Of a stretch of DNA of 64,000 nucleotides, positions 16,186-24,120 are shown piece by piece (position 1 is the stretch's first letter; the number at the start of each line of letters is the position of its first letter). The position numbers and the translations under genes were made by a program. The notes under the pieces were generated by a model, which was given only the letters and a program-made list of their open reading frames with translations, had not been told where the DNA came from and did no database searches. The stretch comes from Streptomyces sp. NBC_00258 (GTDB lineage: Bacteria > Actinomycetota > Actinomycetes > Streptomycetales > Streptomycetaceae). The DNA is taken from contig NZ_CP108081.1 of the NCBI RefSeq assembly GCF_036182465.1, positions 9,052,001 through 9,116,000 on the forward strand, read 5' to 3'.

Positions 16186-17235
16186 TCAGCCCGACAGGAC
16201 GTCCAGCAGACGGTCGACATCCGCGGCCGTGTTGTACAGGTGGAACGCGGCCCTCAAGTTGCCCGCACGGTCCGAGACTTCGATCCCCGCCCGGCTCAAC
16301 TCCGGCTGCCTCTTGCCGAGTCCGGGCACGGAGACGATCGCAGAGCCCGGCGCCGGAACCGGCTCCTGCCCCAGGCCGGCCAGGCCCGCGCGGAAGCGGT
16401 CGGCGAGGGCGAGGTCATGGGCGTGCACGGCGTCCACGCCCAACTCCTCGATCAGCTCCAGCGAGTGGCGGGCGCCTGCGTACGAGAAGAGGCTCGGGCT
16501 CTCGTCGAACCGCCGTGCGGAGTGGGCGAGTTCCTCGACCGGCCCGTAGCAGCTGTCCCAGGGGTGCTCTCCCGCGACCCAGCCCGCGAAGATCGGGTTC
16601 AGTCCTCCCAGGTCCTCCGGAACGACCAGGAAAGCCACGCCCCGCGGGCAGACGAGCCACTTGAAGGCGACGGAGGACACATAGTCGTACGCGCCCGCCT
16701 CGATCGGCAGCCACCCGATGGCCTGGGACGCGTCGATGTACGTACGGGCCCCGTGCTCGCGCGCGGCCTCGCGCAGCGCCGGCAGATCGACGATCCGGCC
16801 GTCCGCGGACTGTGCGGCGCTGACCGCGACGAGCGCGGTGCCGGGGCGCACCGACTCGGCGATCCGCTCCAGCGGCACGGTGCGCACCTTGAGGTCGCTG
16901 CGCACGTGGAAGGGGTTCACCACGGAGGTGAAGTCGGCCTCGGCGGTGAGGACTTCGGCGCCCTCCGGCAGCGAGGCGGCGATCAGTCCGCTGTAGACGG
17001 CGACGGAGGCCCCGGCCGCGACACGGCGGTCCGGGACGCCGGCCAGGCGGGCGAAGGAGGCGCGGGCCGCCTCCACGTCGGCGAACATGTCCTGCGGCTG
17101 CCCGGCCGCCACGGACTCGACGCCGGCCCGCATGGCGTCGACCGCGCGGACCGGCAGCAGCCCGGTGCTGGCGGTGTTGAGATAGGTGTTCTTCGCGGCG
17201 AACTCGGCTCGGACGAGGGTCTCGAAGGTCTCCAT
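16186..17235 (-). CDS. Class V PLP-dependent aminotransferase
   Basis: 349 residues from METFETLVRAEF (ATG at 17235); another ATG lies 12 codons upstream. Fold-type I, class V. NTASTGLLPVRAVDAM is near the N terminus, Asp lies in TYIDASQAIGWLP, and the PLP-binding Lys lies in SVAFKWLVCPRGVAFL. These match isopenicillin-N-epimerase/cysteine-desulfurase-like proteins. There is no cysteine-desulfurase active-site loop, so sulfur transfer is unlikely. The substrate is unknown. It is monocistronic or loosely followed on the same strand by the sigma-factor gene, 54 bases away. Confidence 0.85.
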   Translation of the reverse strand: METFETLVRAEFAAKNTYLNTASTGLLPVRAVDAMRAGVESVAAGQPQDMFADVEAARASFARLAGVPDRRVAAGASVAVYSGLIAASLPEGAEVLTAEADFTSVVNPFHVRSDLKVRTVPLERIAESVRPGTALVAVSAAQSADGRIVDLPALREAAREHGARTYIDASQAIGWLPIEAGAYDYVSSVAFKWLVCPRGVAFLVVPEDLGGLNPIFAGWVAGEHPWDSCYGPVEELAHSARRFDESPSLFSYAGARHSLELIEELGVDAVHAHDLALADRFRAGLAGLGQEPVPAPGSAIVSVPGLGKRQPELSRAGIEVSDRAGNLRAAFHLYNTAADVDRLLDVLSG

Positions 17236-17342
17236 GGGACCACTCTGCGGCCCGGGCATCTCCCCGTCCATTGCCGACTTCTACGTGGTTTCACCAAGCA
17301 GCGCTTATGGATCCGCCCCGACCTGCGCTTTTGCCGTCCCCG

Positions 17343-18056
17343 TCAGTTCTGCGGCACCGCGCATCCGTCGGGGCCGCACGCCTCGGCGTCGTCCTGCTGG
17401 ATCAGCTTGAGGGGCGAGTGGCTGCCCCACGCCTGCTCCAGGGCCTGCGCGAAGACCTCGGCGGGCTGGGCGCCGGAGACGCCGTACTTCCGGTCGAGGA
17501 CGAAGAACGGCACGCCGTTCGCGCCCAGCTCGGCCGCCTCGCGCTCGTCGGCGCGGACCTCGTCCGCGTACGCGGACGGGTCGGCGAGCACCTTGCGGGC
17601 CTCGTCGGCGTCGAGCCCGGCGGCGACGGCCAGCTCCACCAGCCGCTCGTCGTCGCCGAAGACGGACCGCTCCTCGGCGAAGTTCGCCCTGTAGAAGATC
17701 TGGATCAGCTCGTCCTGCCGGCCCCGCTCCTTGGCGAGGTGCAGCAGCCGGTGCATGTCGAAGGTGTTGCCGTGGTCGCGGCCTTGGGTGCGGTACTCCA
17801 GACCCTCGGCGGCGGCCTGTGTGCCGAGGTTCTCCTCACCGGCCTGCGCCTGCGCCTCGCTCATCCCGTACTTCTTGGTGAGCATCTTGATCACCGGCTG
17901 GATGTCGGTCCTGGCGCGCCCGGGGTCGAGCTCGAAGGAGCGGTGCACCACCTCGATGTCGTCGCGGTGCGGGAAGGCGTCGAGCGCCTTCTCGAAGCGG
18001 GCCTTGCCCACGTAGCACCACGGGCAGGCGATGTCGCTCCAGATCTCGACGCGCAT
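17343..18056 (-). CDS. DsbA/FrnE-family thiol oxidoreductase
   Basis: 237 residues from MRVEIWSDIACPWCYVGKAR. The CPWC active site at residues 11-14 sits on the first beta-alpha unit of a thioredoxin fold with a long helical insertion, as in FrnE. There is no signal peptide, so it is probably cytoplasmic. DELIQIFYRANFAEERSVFG and NGVPFFVLDRKYGVSGAQPA (cis-Pro loop) are further signatures. The C terminus carries CGPDGC, an extra pair of Cys residues. FrnE-like proteins are linked to polyketide biosynthesis or oxidative stress; no such cluster is nearby. Confidence 0.9.
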   Translation of the reverse strand: MRVEIWSDIACPWCYVGKARFEKALDAFPHRDDIEVVHRSFELDPGRARTDIQPVIKMLTKKYGMSEAQAQAGEENLGTQAAAEGLEYRTQGRDHGNTFDMHRLLHLAKERGRQDELIQIFYRANFAEERSVFGDDERLVELAVAAGLDADEARKVLADPSAYADEVRADEREAAELGANGVPFFVLDRKYGVSGAQPAEVFAQALEQAWGSHSPLKLIQQDDAEACGPDGCAVPQN

Positions 18057-18130
18057 GTCTTCGGCTCTTTCGGCTCGTACGGACACGGAGGCACCCTCCG
18101 CTCGGTACGTGAACGTTCAATCGCCCAGGT

Positions 18131-18655
18131 TCATTCCCGGGCGGAGGCCGTGCCCACCGCGTACCGCAGGACGAGATGGTGGCCGCCCGCGACCGGCGGG
18201 TTCTCCGGATCCGGCACCCAGCCCCGGCGGGCGTAGAAGTCCCGGGCGCGCTCGTTGTCCACGTGCACGTCGAGCGTCGCGATCCGCCTGCCGTCGGCCC
18301 GCCACTGCTCCACGCACTCGGCGTGCAGCGCGCTCCCGAGGCCCGTACGCCAGTGGTCCGGGTCGACATGGAGCTGGAACAGCTTCACGGTGTCGGAGGG
18401 CGCGCCGTCCGCGGTGCGGAACGAGGCGACGGCCACGATGCGGCCCTCGTGGACCGTGCACAGCACCTGTGCGTCCGGCCGCTCGATGACGCCCCGCCAG
18501 GCCGCGACCCGGTCGGTCCCGTCGTGCGGCGCCCCGTCCGGGTAGTACGTCGCCCGTGCCCGGGAGTGCAGGTCGGCGACGGTCTCCGCCTCGACGGACA
18601 GCACGGTTCTGGTCACTCGGCGGCCGGTCACCCGGTTTCTGATCATGCCGGTCAT
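18131..18655 (-). CDS. GNAT-family N-acetyltransferase
   Basis: 174 residues if it starts at 18655. A GTG at 18616 (VTRTVLSVEAETVADL) is an equally credible start and would give 161 residues. Motif A is FQLHVDPDHWRTGLGSALHA and motif B is VHVDNERARDFYARRGWVPD. ATYYPDGAPHDGTDRVAAWR in the N-terminal half resembles acetyltransferases of unassigned substrate common in Streptomyces. It is separated from its upstream neighbour by a large inverted repeat (18734-18816), so it is probably transcribed alone. Confidence 0.8.
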   Translation of the reverse strand: MTGMIRNRVTGRRVTRTVLSVEAETVADLHSRARATYYPDGAPHDGTDRVAAWRGVIERPDAQVLCTVHEGRIVAVASFRTADGAPSDTVKLFQLHVDPDHWRTGLGSALHAECVEQWRADGRRIATLDVHVDNERARDFYARRGWVPDPENPPVAGGHHLVLRYAVGTASARE

Positions 18656-18733
18656 GCCGCGAAGGACGCGGGTCGCCTCCGGCGCGGTTCCGGGAACTCG
18701 GGTTCGTTGTCGGGTGCGGGTGAGTGGGGGCTT

Positions 18734-18816
18734 GTCGCGCAGTTCCCCGCGCCCCTGAAAGGCGGGGCTGCGCCCCTGTGCCTTTCATCTTTTAGGGGCG
18801 CGGGGAACTGCGCGAC
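18734..18816. terminator. Large inverted repeat made of two opposed dispersed elements
   Basis: Bases 18734-18756 and 18794-18816 are perfect 23-base inverted copies of the dispersed GC-rich element. The outer flanks (GGGGGCTT and CAGCCCCC) extend the symmetry. The 37-base loop contains its own small stem (GGGGC and GCCCC). It lies 28 bases after the stop of the aminotransferase gene at 18844 and should terminate it. Confidence 0.7.
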
Positions 18817-18843
18817 CAGCCCCCACCGGACCCGCGGACGGAA

Positions 18844-19890
18844 TCAGGCCTCGGTCAATGCCGCGCGCAGCGCGGAGAGGCAGGACTGGACCGTGTCCGG
18901 AGACGCCGCGGGGCCGTAGTGGTTGACCCGGATCATCTCCTTGGCCAGGGCACCGCCACCCGCGGCGAGCGGCAGCGCCGGGTCGGCGGCCAGCGCCCTG
19001 GCCACCACCGCGGAGGCGTCGACCCCGACCGGCGTACGCAACGTCGTGGCGACCGGGGCCGCCGCCGAGTCCTCGTACACATACGGCTCGATGCCCCCGC
19101 CCAGCGTGAGCGCACCCGCCCGGGTGGCCGCCGCGGCCGCCGCATGGCGGGACATCACCGTGTCGAGCCCCTCCTCCTCGATACGGACCACACACGCCTC
19201 CAGCGCGAGCATCTCCAGCTGGGCCGGGGCGTGCAGGAGTGCCCGGCGGCCGGTGTCGATCCAGCGCTCCTTCCAGTCCAGCAGGGAGAGGTAGGAGCGG
19301 CGCGGAGCGTGCGGGTTGGCGGACATACGGGCCCAGGCGCGGTCGCTCACCGAGACCGCGGAGACCCCGGCCGGACCGCCCATCGCCTTCTGGGCGCCGA
19401 TCACGCACAGGTCCACGCCCCACGCGTCCGGCAGCACCGGCTCCGCACCGATCGAGGCCACCGCGTCCAGGTAGAACAGGGCACCGTGTGCCCGTACGAC
19501 CTCGCCGATCTCCGCGACCGGGTTGGTGTTGCCGGTGGCCGCCTCCGCGTGGACGAGGGAGACGAAGTCGATCTCCGGGTGCTCGGCGAAGGCCTCCCGG
19601 ATCTGCGCGGCCGTGACCGCCGTGTGGAAGGGGACGGCCAGGTCGTGCACCGTCGCGCCGCAGTCCCTCAGCCAGTCGCCGAACGTCTGCCCGTACGGAC
19701 CGGTGATCACGTTGAGAGCCGTCGTACCGGGGCCGGCGGCGCCGCGAATGGCTCCCTCCAGCGGCAACAGCGCCTCGCCCTGGGTGATCAGGACGTCCTG
19801 CTCGGTGGAGAGCAGCCGCGCCACGCGGTCCTCGATCGACGCGAAGTGCGCGGCGCTCAGCGGCGCCAGGTCCAGGAGTGGGTGGGTCAC
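18844..19890 (-). CDS. Class V aminotransferase (alanine--glyoxylate/serine-type)
   Basis: 348 residues from GTG 19890, preferred because GAAGAGAG lies seven bases upstream; a GTG at 19911 would add seven residues. Class V PLP enzyme of the alanine--glyoxylate aminotransferase type: LHVDAVASIGAEP-like text appears as LFYLDAVASIGAEPVLPDA, the Schiff-base Lys lies in VIGAQKAMGGPAGVSAVSV, and LVHAEAATGNTNPV precedes them. Reactions of the family convert serine, alanine or 2-aminoethyl compounds with glyoxylate or pyruvate. It is divergent from an amino acid ABC transporter, suggesting it acts on the imported compound. Confidence 0.85.
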   Translation of the reverse strand: MTHPLLDLAPLSAAHFASIEDRVARLLSTEQDVLITQGEALLPLEGAIRGAAGPGTTALNVITGPYGQTFGDWLRDCGATVHDLAVPFHTAVTAAQIREAFAEHPEIDFVSLVHAEAATGNTNPVAEIGEVVRAHGALFYLDAVASIGAEPVLPDAWGVDLCVIGAQKAMGGPAGVSAVSVSDRAWARMSANPHAPRRSYLSLLDWKERWIDTGRRALLHAPAQLEMLALEACVVRIEEEGLDTVMSRHAAAAAATRAGALTLGGGIEPYVYEDSAAAPVATTLRTPVGVDASAVVARALAADPALPLAAGGGALAKEMIRVNHYGPAASPDTVQSCLSALRAALTEA

Positions 19891-20012
19891 AGCAGTGCTC
19901 TCTTCGTTCACGGATGGCGCTCACGGGGTAGACGCACACGAGCGTAACGGGCGGTACCCCGCCCACCCCACCGATGACTTCTGAGGCCGGACGGCCCAAT
20001 GGCCATGGGAAT

Positions 20013-20031
20013 GGTTTGAGAGCCTCAAACC
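20013..20031. promoter_or_regulatory. Perfect inverted repeat, operator overlapping the transporter promoter
   Basis: GGTTTGAG at 20013-20020 and CTCAAACC at 20024-20031 are exact inverted copies around AGC. The site covers the -35 box and half the spacer of the promoter at 20015-20043, so a bound repressor would block it. No regulator gene is adjacent. Confidence 0.65.
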
Positions 20032-20043
20032 TTTCCTTATAAT
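20015..20043 (+). promoter_or_regulatory. Sigma-70-type promoter of the amino acid ABC transporter
   Basis: TTTGAG (20015-20020), 17-base spacer, TATAAT (20038-20043). The -10 is the exact consensus, which is uncommon in Streptomyces; the -35 matches four of six. Transcription should start near 20050, about 30 bases before the substrate-binding protein gene. Confidence 0.65.
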
Positions 20044-20079
20044 CAGAAGCCACAGTTCCCCCACAGGAGGTCAACCCCC

Positions 20080-20928
20080 GTGAAGATGGTCCTCGGGCGC
20101 CGGTCCCGCATCCTGGCCGCCACCACCGCGACGGCCGGGCTGCTGCTCGTCGCCGGCTGTTCTTCGGACGACGACGGGGGCAAGAAGACCACCGCGAACG
20201 GGGTCGAGCTGGTGAAGGGCGGGCAGCTCACCACCTGCACGCACCTGCCGTACCCGCCGTTCCAGTCGGAGATCGACGGCAAGGTGCAGGGCTTCGACGT
20301 CTCGATCATCGACCTGGTCGCCAAGGACCTGGGCGTGAAGCAGGTGATCCTCGACCAGCCCTTCGAGAACTTCAAGACCGGCGGGTCCCTCAACGCCGGC
20401 CAGTGCGACCTCGCCGCGGCCGGCATGACGATCACCGACGAGCGCAAGAAGAACGTCGACTTCTCCGACCCGTACTTCGAGGCCACCCAGGCCGTCCTGG
20501 CCGACAGGAAGAGCGGCATCTCCTCCTTCGCGGACCTCAAGGGCAAGAAGGTCGGCGCCCAGGCGCAGACCACCGGCGAGGAGTTCGCGAAGAGCAAGGG
20601 CCTCGACCCGGTCTCGTTCGAGTCCTCCGACGCACTCCTCAACGGCCTGCGCACCGGCCAGGTCAAGGCCGTCGTCATCGACTACCCGGTCGTCCAGGGC
20701 TGGCTGAAGGACAAGGCCAACGCGGACGCCTTCGAGGTCGCCGACAACATCAACACCGGTGAGGAGTACGGCGTCACGGTGAAGAAGGGCAACACCGAGC
20801 TCGCCGACGCCATCAACAAGGCGCTGGCGGACGCGAAGTCCGACGGCACGTACAAGAAGCTCTACGAGAAGTGGATCGGCCCGTACGACGAGGACGCCGC
20901 CTCCGCTTCCCCGTCCGCCGCCTCATGA
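20080..20928 (+). CDS. Polar amino acid ABC transporter, substrate-binding lipoprotein
   Basis: 282 residues from GTG 20080, with AGGAGGT at 20065-20071. A twin-Arg-like basic start (GRRSR) and hydrophobic stretch end in lipobox VAGC (Cys27), so the protein is anchored outside the membrane by lipid. The SBP_bac_3 domain follows: LTTCTHLPYPPFQSEIDGK, VQGFDVSIIDLVAKDLG, CDLAAAGMTITDERKKNVDF and SDPYFEATQAVLADRK. Length and motifs match family-3 binding proteins for glutamine, glutamate, histidine or related polar compounds. It is the first gene of a three-gene operon. The ligand is not predictable. Confidence 0.94.
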   Translation: MKMVLGRRSRILAATTATAGLLLVAGCSSDDDGGKKTTANGVELVKGGQLTTCTHLPYPPFQSEIDGKVQGFDVSIIDLVAKDLGVKQVILDQPFENFKTGGSLNAGQCDLAAAGMTITDERKKNVDFSDPYFEATQAVLADRKSGISSFADLKGKKVGAQAQTTGEEFAKSKGLDPVSFESSDALLNGLRTGQVKAVVIDYPVVQGWLKDKANADAFEVADNINTGEEYGVTVKKGNTELADAINKALADAKSDGTYKKLYEKWIGPYDEDAASASPSAAS

Positions 20929-21758
20929 GTGGGACGGACACCGAAGTCCAGCCACGCAGAAGCGGCCTGACCAGACGTCAGAAGCGGGCCGTGTCGCGCG
21001 GCGTCCAGTACGCGGTGTTCGTCGCCGCCCTGGTCGCCTTCGGCGTCACGGCCGACTGGGAGCAGCTGCAGAACCAGTTCGCCCAGGTCGACCTGGCCGA
21101 GCGGATGTTCCCGGACATCATCACGCTGGCGCTGAAGAACACCGTCCTCTACACGGTGTCCGGTTTCGTCTTCGGCCTCGCCCTCGGTGTGGTCGTCGCG
21201 TTGATGCGGCTCTCCTCGGTCGGCCCGTACCGCTGGCTGGCCGGCATCTACATCGAGATCTTCCGCGGGCTGCCCGCCCTGCTGATCTTCATCTTCGTGG
21301 GCGTCGCCGTGCCGTTGGCGTTCCCCGGGACGGAGATCCCCGGCGGCACGTACGGGAAGGTCGCGCTCGCACTCGGACTTGTCGCGGCCGCGTACATGGC
21401 GGAGACGATCCGCGCGGGCATCCAGGCCGTGCCCAAGGGGCAGATGGAGGCGGCCCGTTCGCTGGGCTTCTCGCATGCCCGGGCCATGGTCTCGATCATC
21501 ATTCCGCAGGCGTTCCGAATCGTGATCCCGCCGCTCACCAACGAGTTGGTGCTCCTCTTCAAGGACTCCTCGCTGGTGCTGTTCCTCGGGGTCACCCTGG
21601 AGGAGCGCGAACTCTCCAAGTTCGGCCGCGACCTGGCCAGCGAGACCGCCAACTCGACACCGATCCTGGTGGCGGGCCTGTGCTATCTGCTGGTCACGAT
21701 CCCGCTCGGTTTCGTGGTACGCCGCCTTGAGGCGAAGGCCGGGGAGGCCACCAAGTGA
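20925..21758 (+). CDS. Polar amino acid ABC transporter, permease
   Basis: 277 residues from ATG 20925, overlapping the previous stop as ATGA. About five transmembrane segments are seen. The EAA loop that contacts the ATPase is MEAARSLGFSHARAMVSIII, followed by PQAFRIVIPPLTNELVLLFK, the typical signature of HisM/GlnP-type permeases. Only one permease is encoded, so it probably works as a homodimer. Translationally coupled to both neighbours. Confidence 0.94.
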   Translation: MSGTDTEVQPRRSGLTRRQKRAVSRGVQYAVFVAALVAFGVTADWEQLQNQFAQVDLAERMFPDIITLALKNTVLYTVSGFVFGLALGVVVALMRLSSVGPYRWLAGIYIEIFRGLPALLIFIFVGVAVPLAFPGTEIPGGTYGKVALALGLVAAAYMAETIRAGIQAVPKGQMEAARSLGFSHARAMVSIIIPQAFRIVIPPLTNELVLLFKDSSLVLFLGVTLEERELSKFGRDLASETANSTPILVAGLCYLLVTIPLGFVVRRLEAKAGEATK

Positions 21759-22585
21759 GCACTACGAGCAGTCCGGCCCTCACGAAGGACGCGAGCGGCA
21801 CGCCGGAGATCCAGGTCCGCGGCCTGCACAAGTCGTTCGGCGACAACGAGGTGCTGCGCGGCATCGACCTGGAGGTCCGCTCCGGCGAGGTCGTGTGCGT
21901 CATCGGCCCCTCCGGCTCCGGCAAGTCCACGCTCCTGCGCTGCGTGAACCTCCTCGAAGAGCCCACCAAGGGCCAGGTCTTCGTCGGCGGCACCGAAGTC
22001 ACCCACCCCGACGTGGACATCGACGCCGTACGCCGCCGGATCGGCATGGTCTTCCAGCAGTTCAACCTCTTCCCGCACCTGACGGTGACCGAGAACCTCA
22101 CGCTGCCGCAGCGCCGGGTGCTCGGCCGCGACAAGGAGGCGGCCGCGAAGGTCGCCGCCGAGAACCTCCGGCGGGTCGGCCTCTCCGAGAAGGCGGACGC
22201 GTACCCCGCCTCCCTCTCCGGCGGCCAGCAGCAGCGCGTCGCCATCGCCCGCGCGCTCGCCATGGGCCCCGAGGTGATGCTCTTCGACGAGCCCACCTCC
22301 GCCCTTGACCCGGAACTCGTCGGCGACGTCCTCGCCGTCATGCGCATGCTCGCCGACGAGGGCATGACCATGATGGTCGTCACCCACGAGATGACCTTCG
22401 CCCGCGAGGTCGCCGACCGCGTCGTCTTCATGGACGCCGGCGCCATCGTCGAGGACGGCACTCCGGCCCAGGTGATCGGCAACCCCACCCATGAGCGGAC
22501 GAGGCATTTCCTGTCCCGGCTACTGGACCCGGCGATGGCGGACGTCGAGGAGGACAGCGCCGGCCGACCTGGCAAGGAGGGCTGA
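21755..22585 (+). CDS. Polar amino acid ABC transporter, ATP-binding protein
   Basis: 276 residues from GTG 21755 (GTGA overlap). All nucleotide-binding motifs are intact: Walker A GPSGSGKST (51-59), Q-loop in VFQQFNLFPHLTV, signature LSGGQQQRVAIARALAM, Walker B VMLFDEPTSALDPE and the switch His in VVTHEMTFAREV. It closely matches GlnQ/HisP-type ATPases and energises the permease at 20925. A hairpin follows directly after the stop. Confidence 0.95.
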   Translation: MSTTSSPALTKDASGTPEIQVRGLHKSFGDNEVLRGIDLEVRSGEVVCVIGPSGSGKSTLLRCVNLLEEPTKGQVFVGGTEVTHPDVDIDAVRRRIGMVFQQFNLFPHLTVTENLTLPQRRVLGRDKEAAAKVAAENLRRVGLSEKADAYPASLSGGQQQRVAIARALAMGPEVMLFDEPTSALDPELVGDVLAVMRMLADEGMTMMVVTHEMTFAREVADRVVFMDAGAIVEDGTPAQVIGNPTHERTRHFLSRLLDPAMADVEEDSAGRPGKEG

Positions 22586-22590
22586 GCGCT

Positions 22591-22612
22591 CCGCGCCCCT
22601 TCAGGGGCGCGG
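22591..22612 (+). terminator. Hairpin terminator of the ABC transporter operon
   Basis: CCGCGCCCCT (22591-22600) and AGGGGCGCGG (22603-22612) are perfect inverted copies, starting 6 bases after the ATPase stop. A fragment of the dispersed element follows, so the hairpin may derive from it. Confidence 0.6.
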
Positions 22613-22709
22613 GGCTGTATCGATATGCGGCTCCGCCGCGTGGGCGCGACCAGCCCCCACGGGCCCGCAGCCTCCGTACGTACTCCACCGACGAATTAGG
22701 GTGCAGTAC

Positions 22710-23801
22710 ATGAGCGATCAGCCGGTGCTGCATGTAAAGGGCCGCGTACTCATCGACCCCGACGACGCCAGGGACGAGCTCTGGATCGTCGGCGGCAAGA
22801 TCACCTACGAGCGCCCACAAGGCGCTCGTGACATCCGCACCGTGAACGGCTGGGCACTACCAGGCCTCGTGGACGCCCACTGCCACGTGGGCCTCGGCCC
22901 CAGTGGCCCCGTCGCAGACGACACCGCGGAGAAGCAGGCCCTGACCGACCGAGAGGCCGGCACCCTGCTCATCCGCGACGCGGGTTCGCCCTCCGACACC
23001 CGCTGGATCGACGACCGCGAGGACCTCCCGAAGATCATCAGGGCGGGCCGCCACATCGCCCGCACCCGCCGCTACATCCGGGGCTTCGCCCACGAGATCG
23101 AGCCTGACGACCTCGTCGCGTACGTCGCCCAGGAGGCCCGCCGGGGCGACGGCTGGGTGAAGCTCGTGGGGGACTGGCTCAACCGTGAAACGGGCGACCT
23201 CGGTGCCTGCTGGCCCCGCGCCGAGGTCGAGGCGGCGATCGCCGAGGCTCACCGGCTGGGCGCCCGGGTCACCGCGCACTGCTTCGCCGAGGACTCCCTG
23301 CGGGACCTGGTGGAAGCGGGCATCGACTGCATCGAGCACGCCACCGGCCTGACCGAGGACACCATCCCGCTCTTCGCCGAACGCGGCGTCGCCATCGTCC
23401 CGACCCTCGTCAACATCGCCACCTTCCCGCAGCTCGCGGCCGGCGGCGAGGCCAAGTTCCCCCAGTGGTCGGCGCACATGCGGCGGCTGCACGAGCGTCG
23501 CTACGACACCGTGCGCGCCGCGTACGACGCAGGCGTCCCCGTGTACGTCGGCACCGATGCCGGCGGCACGCTCGCACACGGCCTGGTGGCGGGCGAGGTC
23601 GCCGAGCTGGTGACCGCCGGAATCCCGCCGGTCGAGGCGCTGTCGGCGACGGCGTGGGGCGCCCGGGCCTGGCTGGGACGGCCAGGCCTGGACGAGGGAG
23701 CACCGGCCGACCTGGTCGTGTACGAGGGGGACCCGCGGGCGGACGTACGGGTACTGGCGGCGCCCCGACGGGTTGTGCTGAACGGCAAGGTCGTCGGCTA
23801 G
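22710..23801 (+). CDS. Amidohydrolase-family metal-dependent hydrolase
   Basis: 363 residues from ATG 22710; codons upstream overlap a repeat element and are not credible. Composite fold of the imidazolonepropionase/prolidase type: a small beta domain at the N terminus, then the TIM barrel starting with metal ligands His57 and His59 (LPGLVDAHCHVG). Further ligands are in ARVTAHCFAEDS, DCIEHATGL and the Asp of VYVGTDAGGTLAHG. The C-terminal return to the beta domain ends PADLVVYEGDPRADVRVL. Such enzymes cleave cyclic amides or peptidic bonds; the substrate is unknown. It follows the transporter by 124 bases and could act on the imported compound. Confidence 0.87.
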   Translation: MSDQPVLHVKGRVLIDPDDARDELWIVGGKITYERPQGARDIRTVNGWALPGLVDAHCHVGLGPSGPVADDTAEKQALTDREAGTLLIRDAGSPSDTRWIDDREDLPKIIRAGRHIARTRRYIRGFAHEIEPDDLVAYVAQEARRGDGWVKLVGDWLNRETGDLGACWPRAEVEAAIAEAHRLGARVTAHCFAEDSLRDLVEAGIDCIEHATGLTEDTIPLFAERGVAIVPTLVNIATFPQLAAGGEAKFPQWSAHMRRLHERRYDTVRAAYDAGVPVYVGTDAGGTLAHGLVAGEVAELVTAGIPPVEALSATAWGARAWLGRPGLDEGAPADLVVYEGDPRADVRVLAAPRRVVLNGKVVG

Positions 23802-24120
23802 AGCCTGTGTTGACGGAGCGTAACCACCCGTCGGGCCTGCTCGTTCTGCACTTCCGCGCACGCTCCGGCGCGTCAACCGGCGCGTTCGAGCCGGTTCGGG
23901 CATCCGGGTGGAGATGAGGAACGCGCGTGCCGAGGGATTCGAAGAAGCGCACGGAAACTCCACGTATGAGTGAACTCCCGTCAGCTTGCTGACTGTTCAC
24001 TCTCTGTGCGTAAGGATTCCCGCATCGACGCCGTCGGTGCTGCTCCCCACAGGTCCCCGTGAGCGGAGCGTCCGGCGGCGTCGCGTCTCCAGTTCTGTCT
24101 CCCGTGGGGGTCCCACCACC
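23802..24120 (+). promoter_or_regulatory. Structured 319-base leader upstream of the LAETG protein
   Basis: I find no gene here. A hairpin with 7-base arms (AACCGGC 23875-23881, GCCGGTT 23890-23896) may end the amidohydrolase transcript. A second inverted repeat, GTCAGC-TT-GCTGAC (23980-23993), lies 130 bases before the next start. Its surrounding 20-mer (23972-23991) recurs at 43929-43948. CGTAAC at 23819 with CGTTCT at 23842 loosely resembles a BldN-type promoter, but four of six in the -10 is weak evidence. Confidence 0.35.

Noticed and set aside
23819..23847. A BldN-dependent promoter
   Set aside because: CGTAAC is exact, but the -10 (CGTTCT) matches four of six and the spacer is 17, so it is mentioned only as weak evidence.
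23802..24120. A c-di-AMP (ydaO-type) riboswitch before the wall-anchored protein
   Set aside because: Such riboswitches precede wall-hydrolase genes in Streptomyces, but I could not find the conserved ydaO core here, only simple hairpins.
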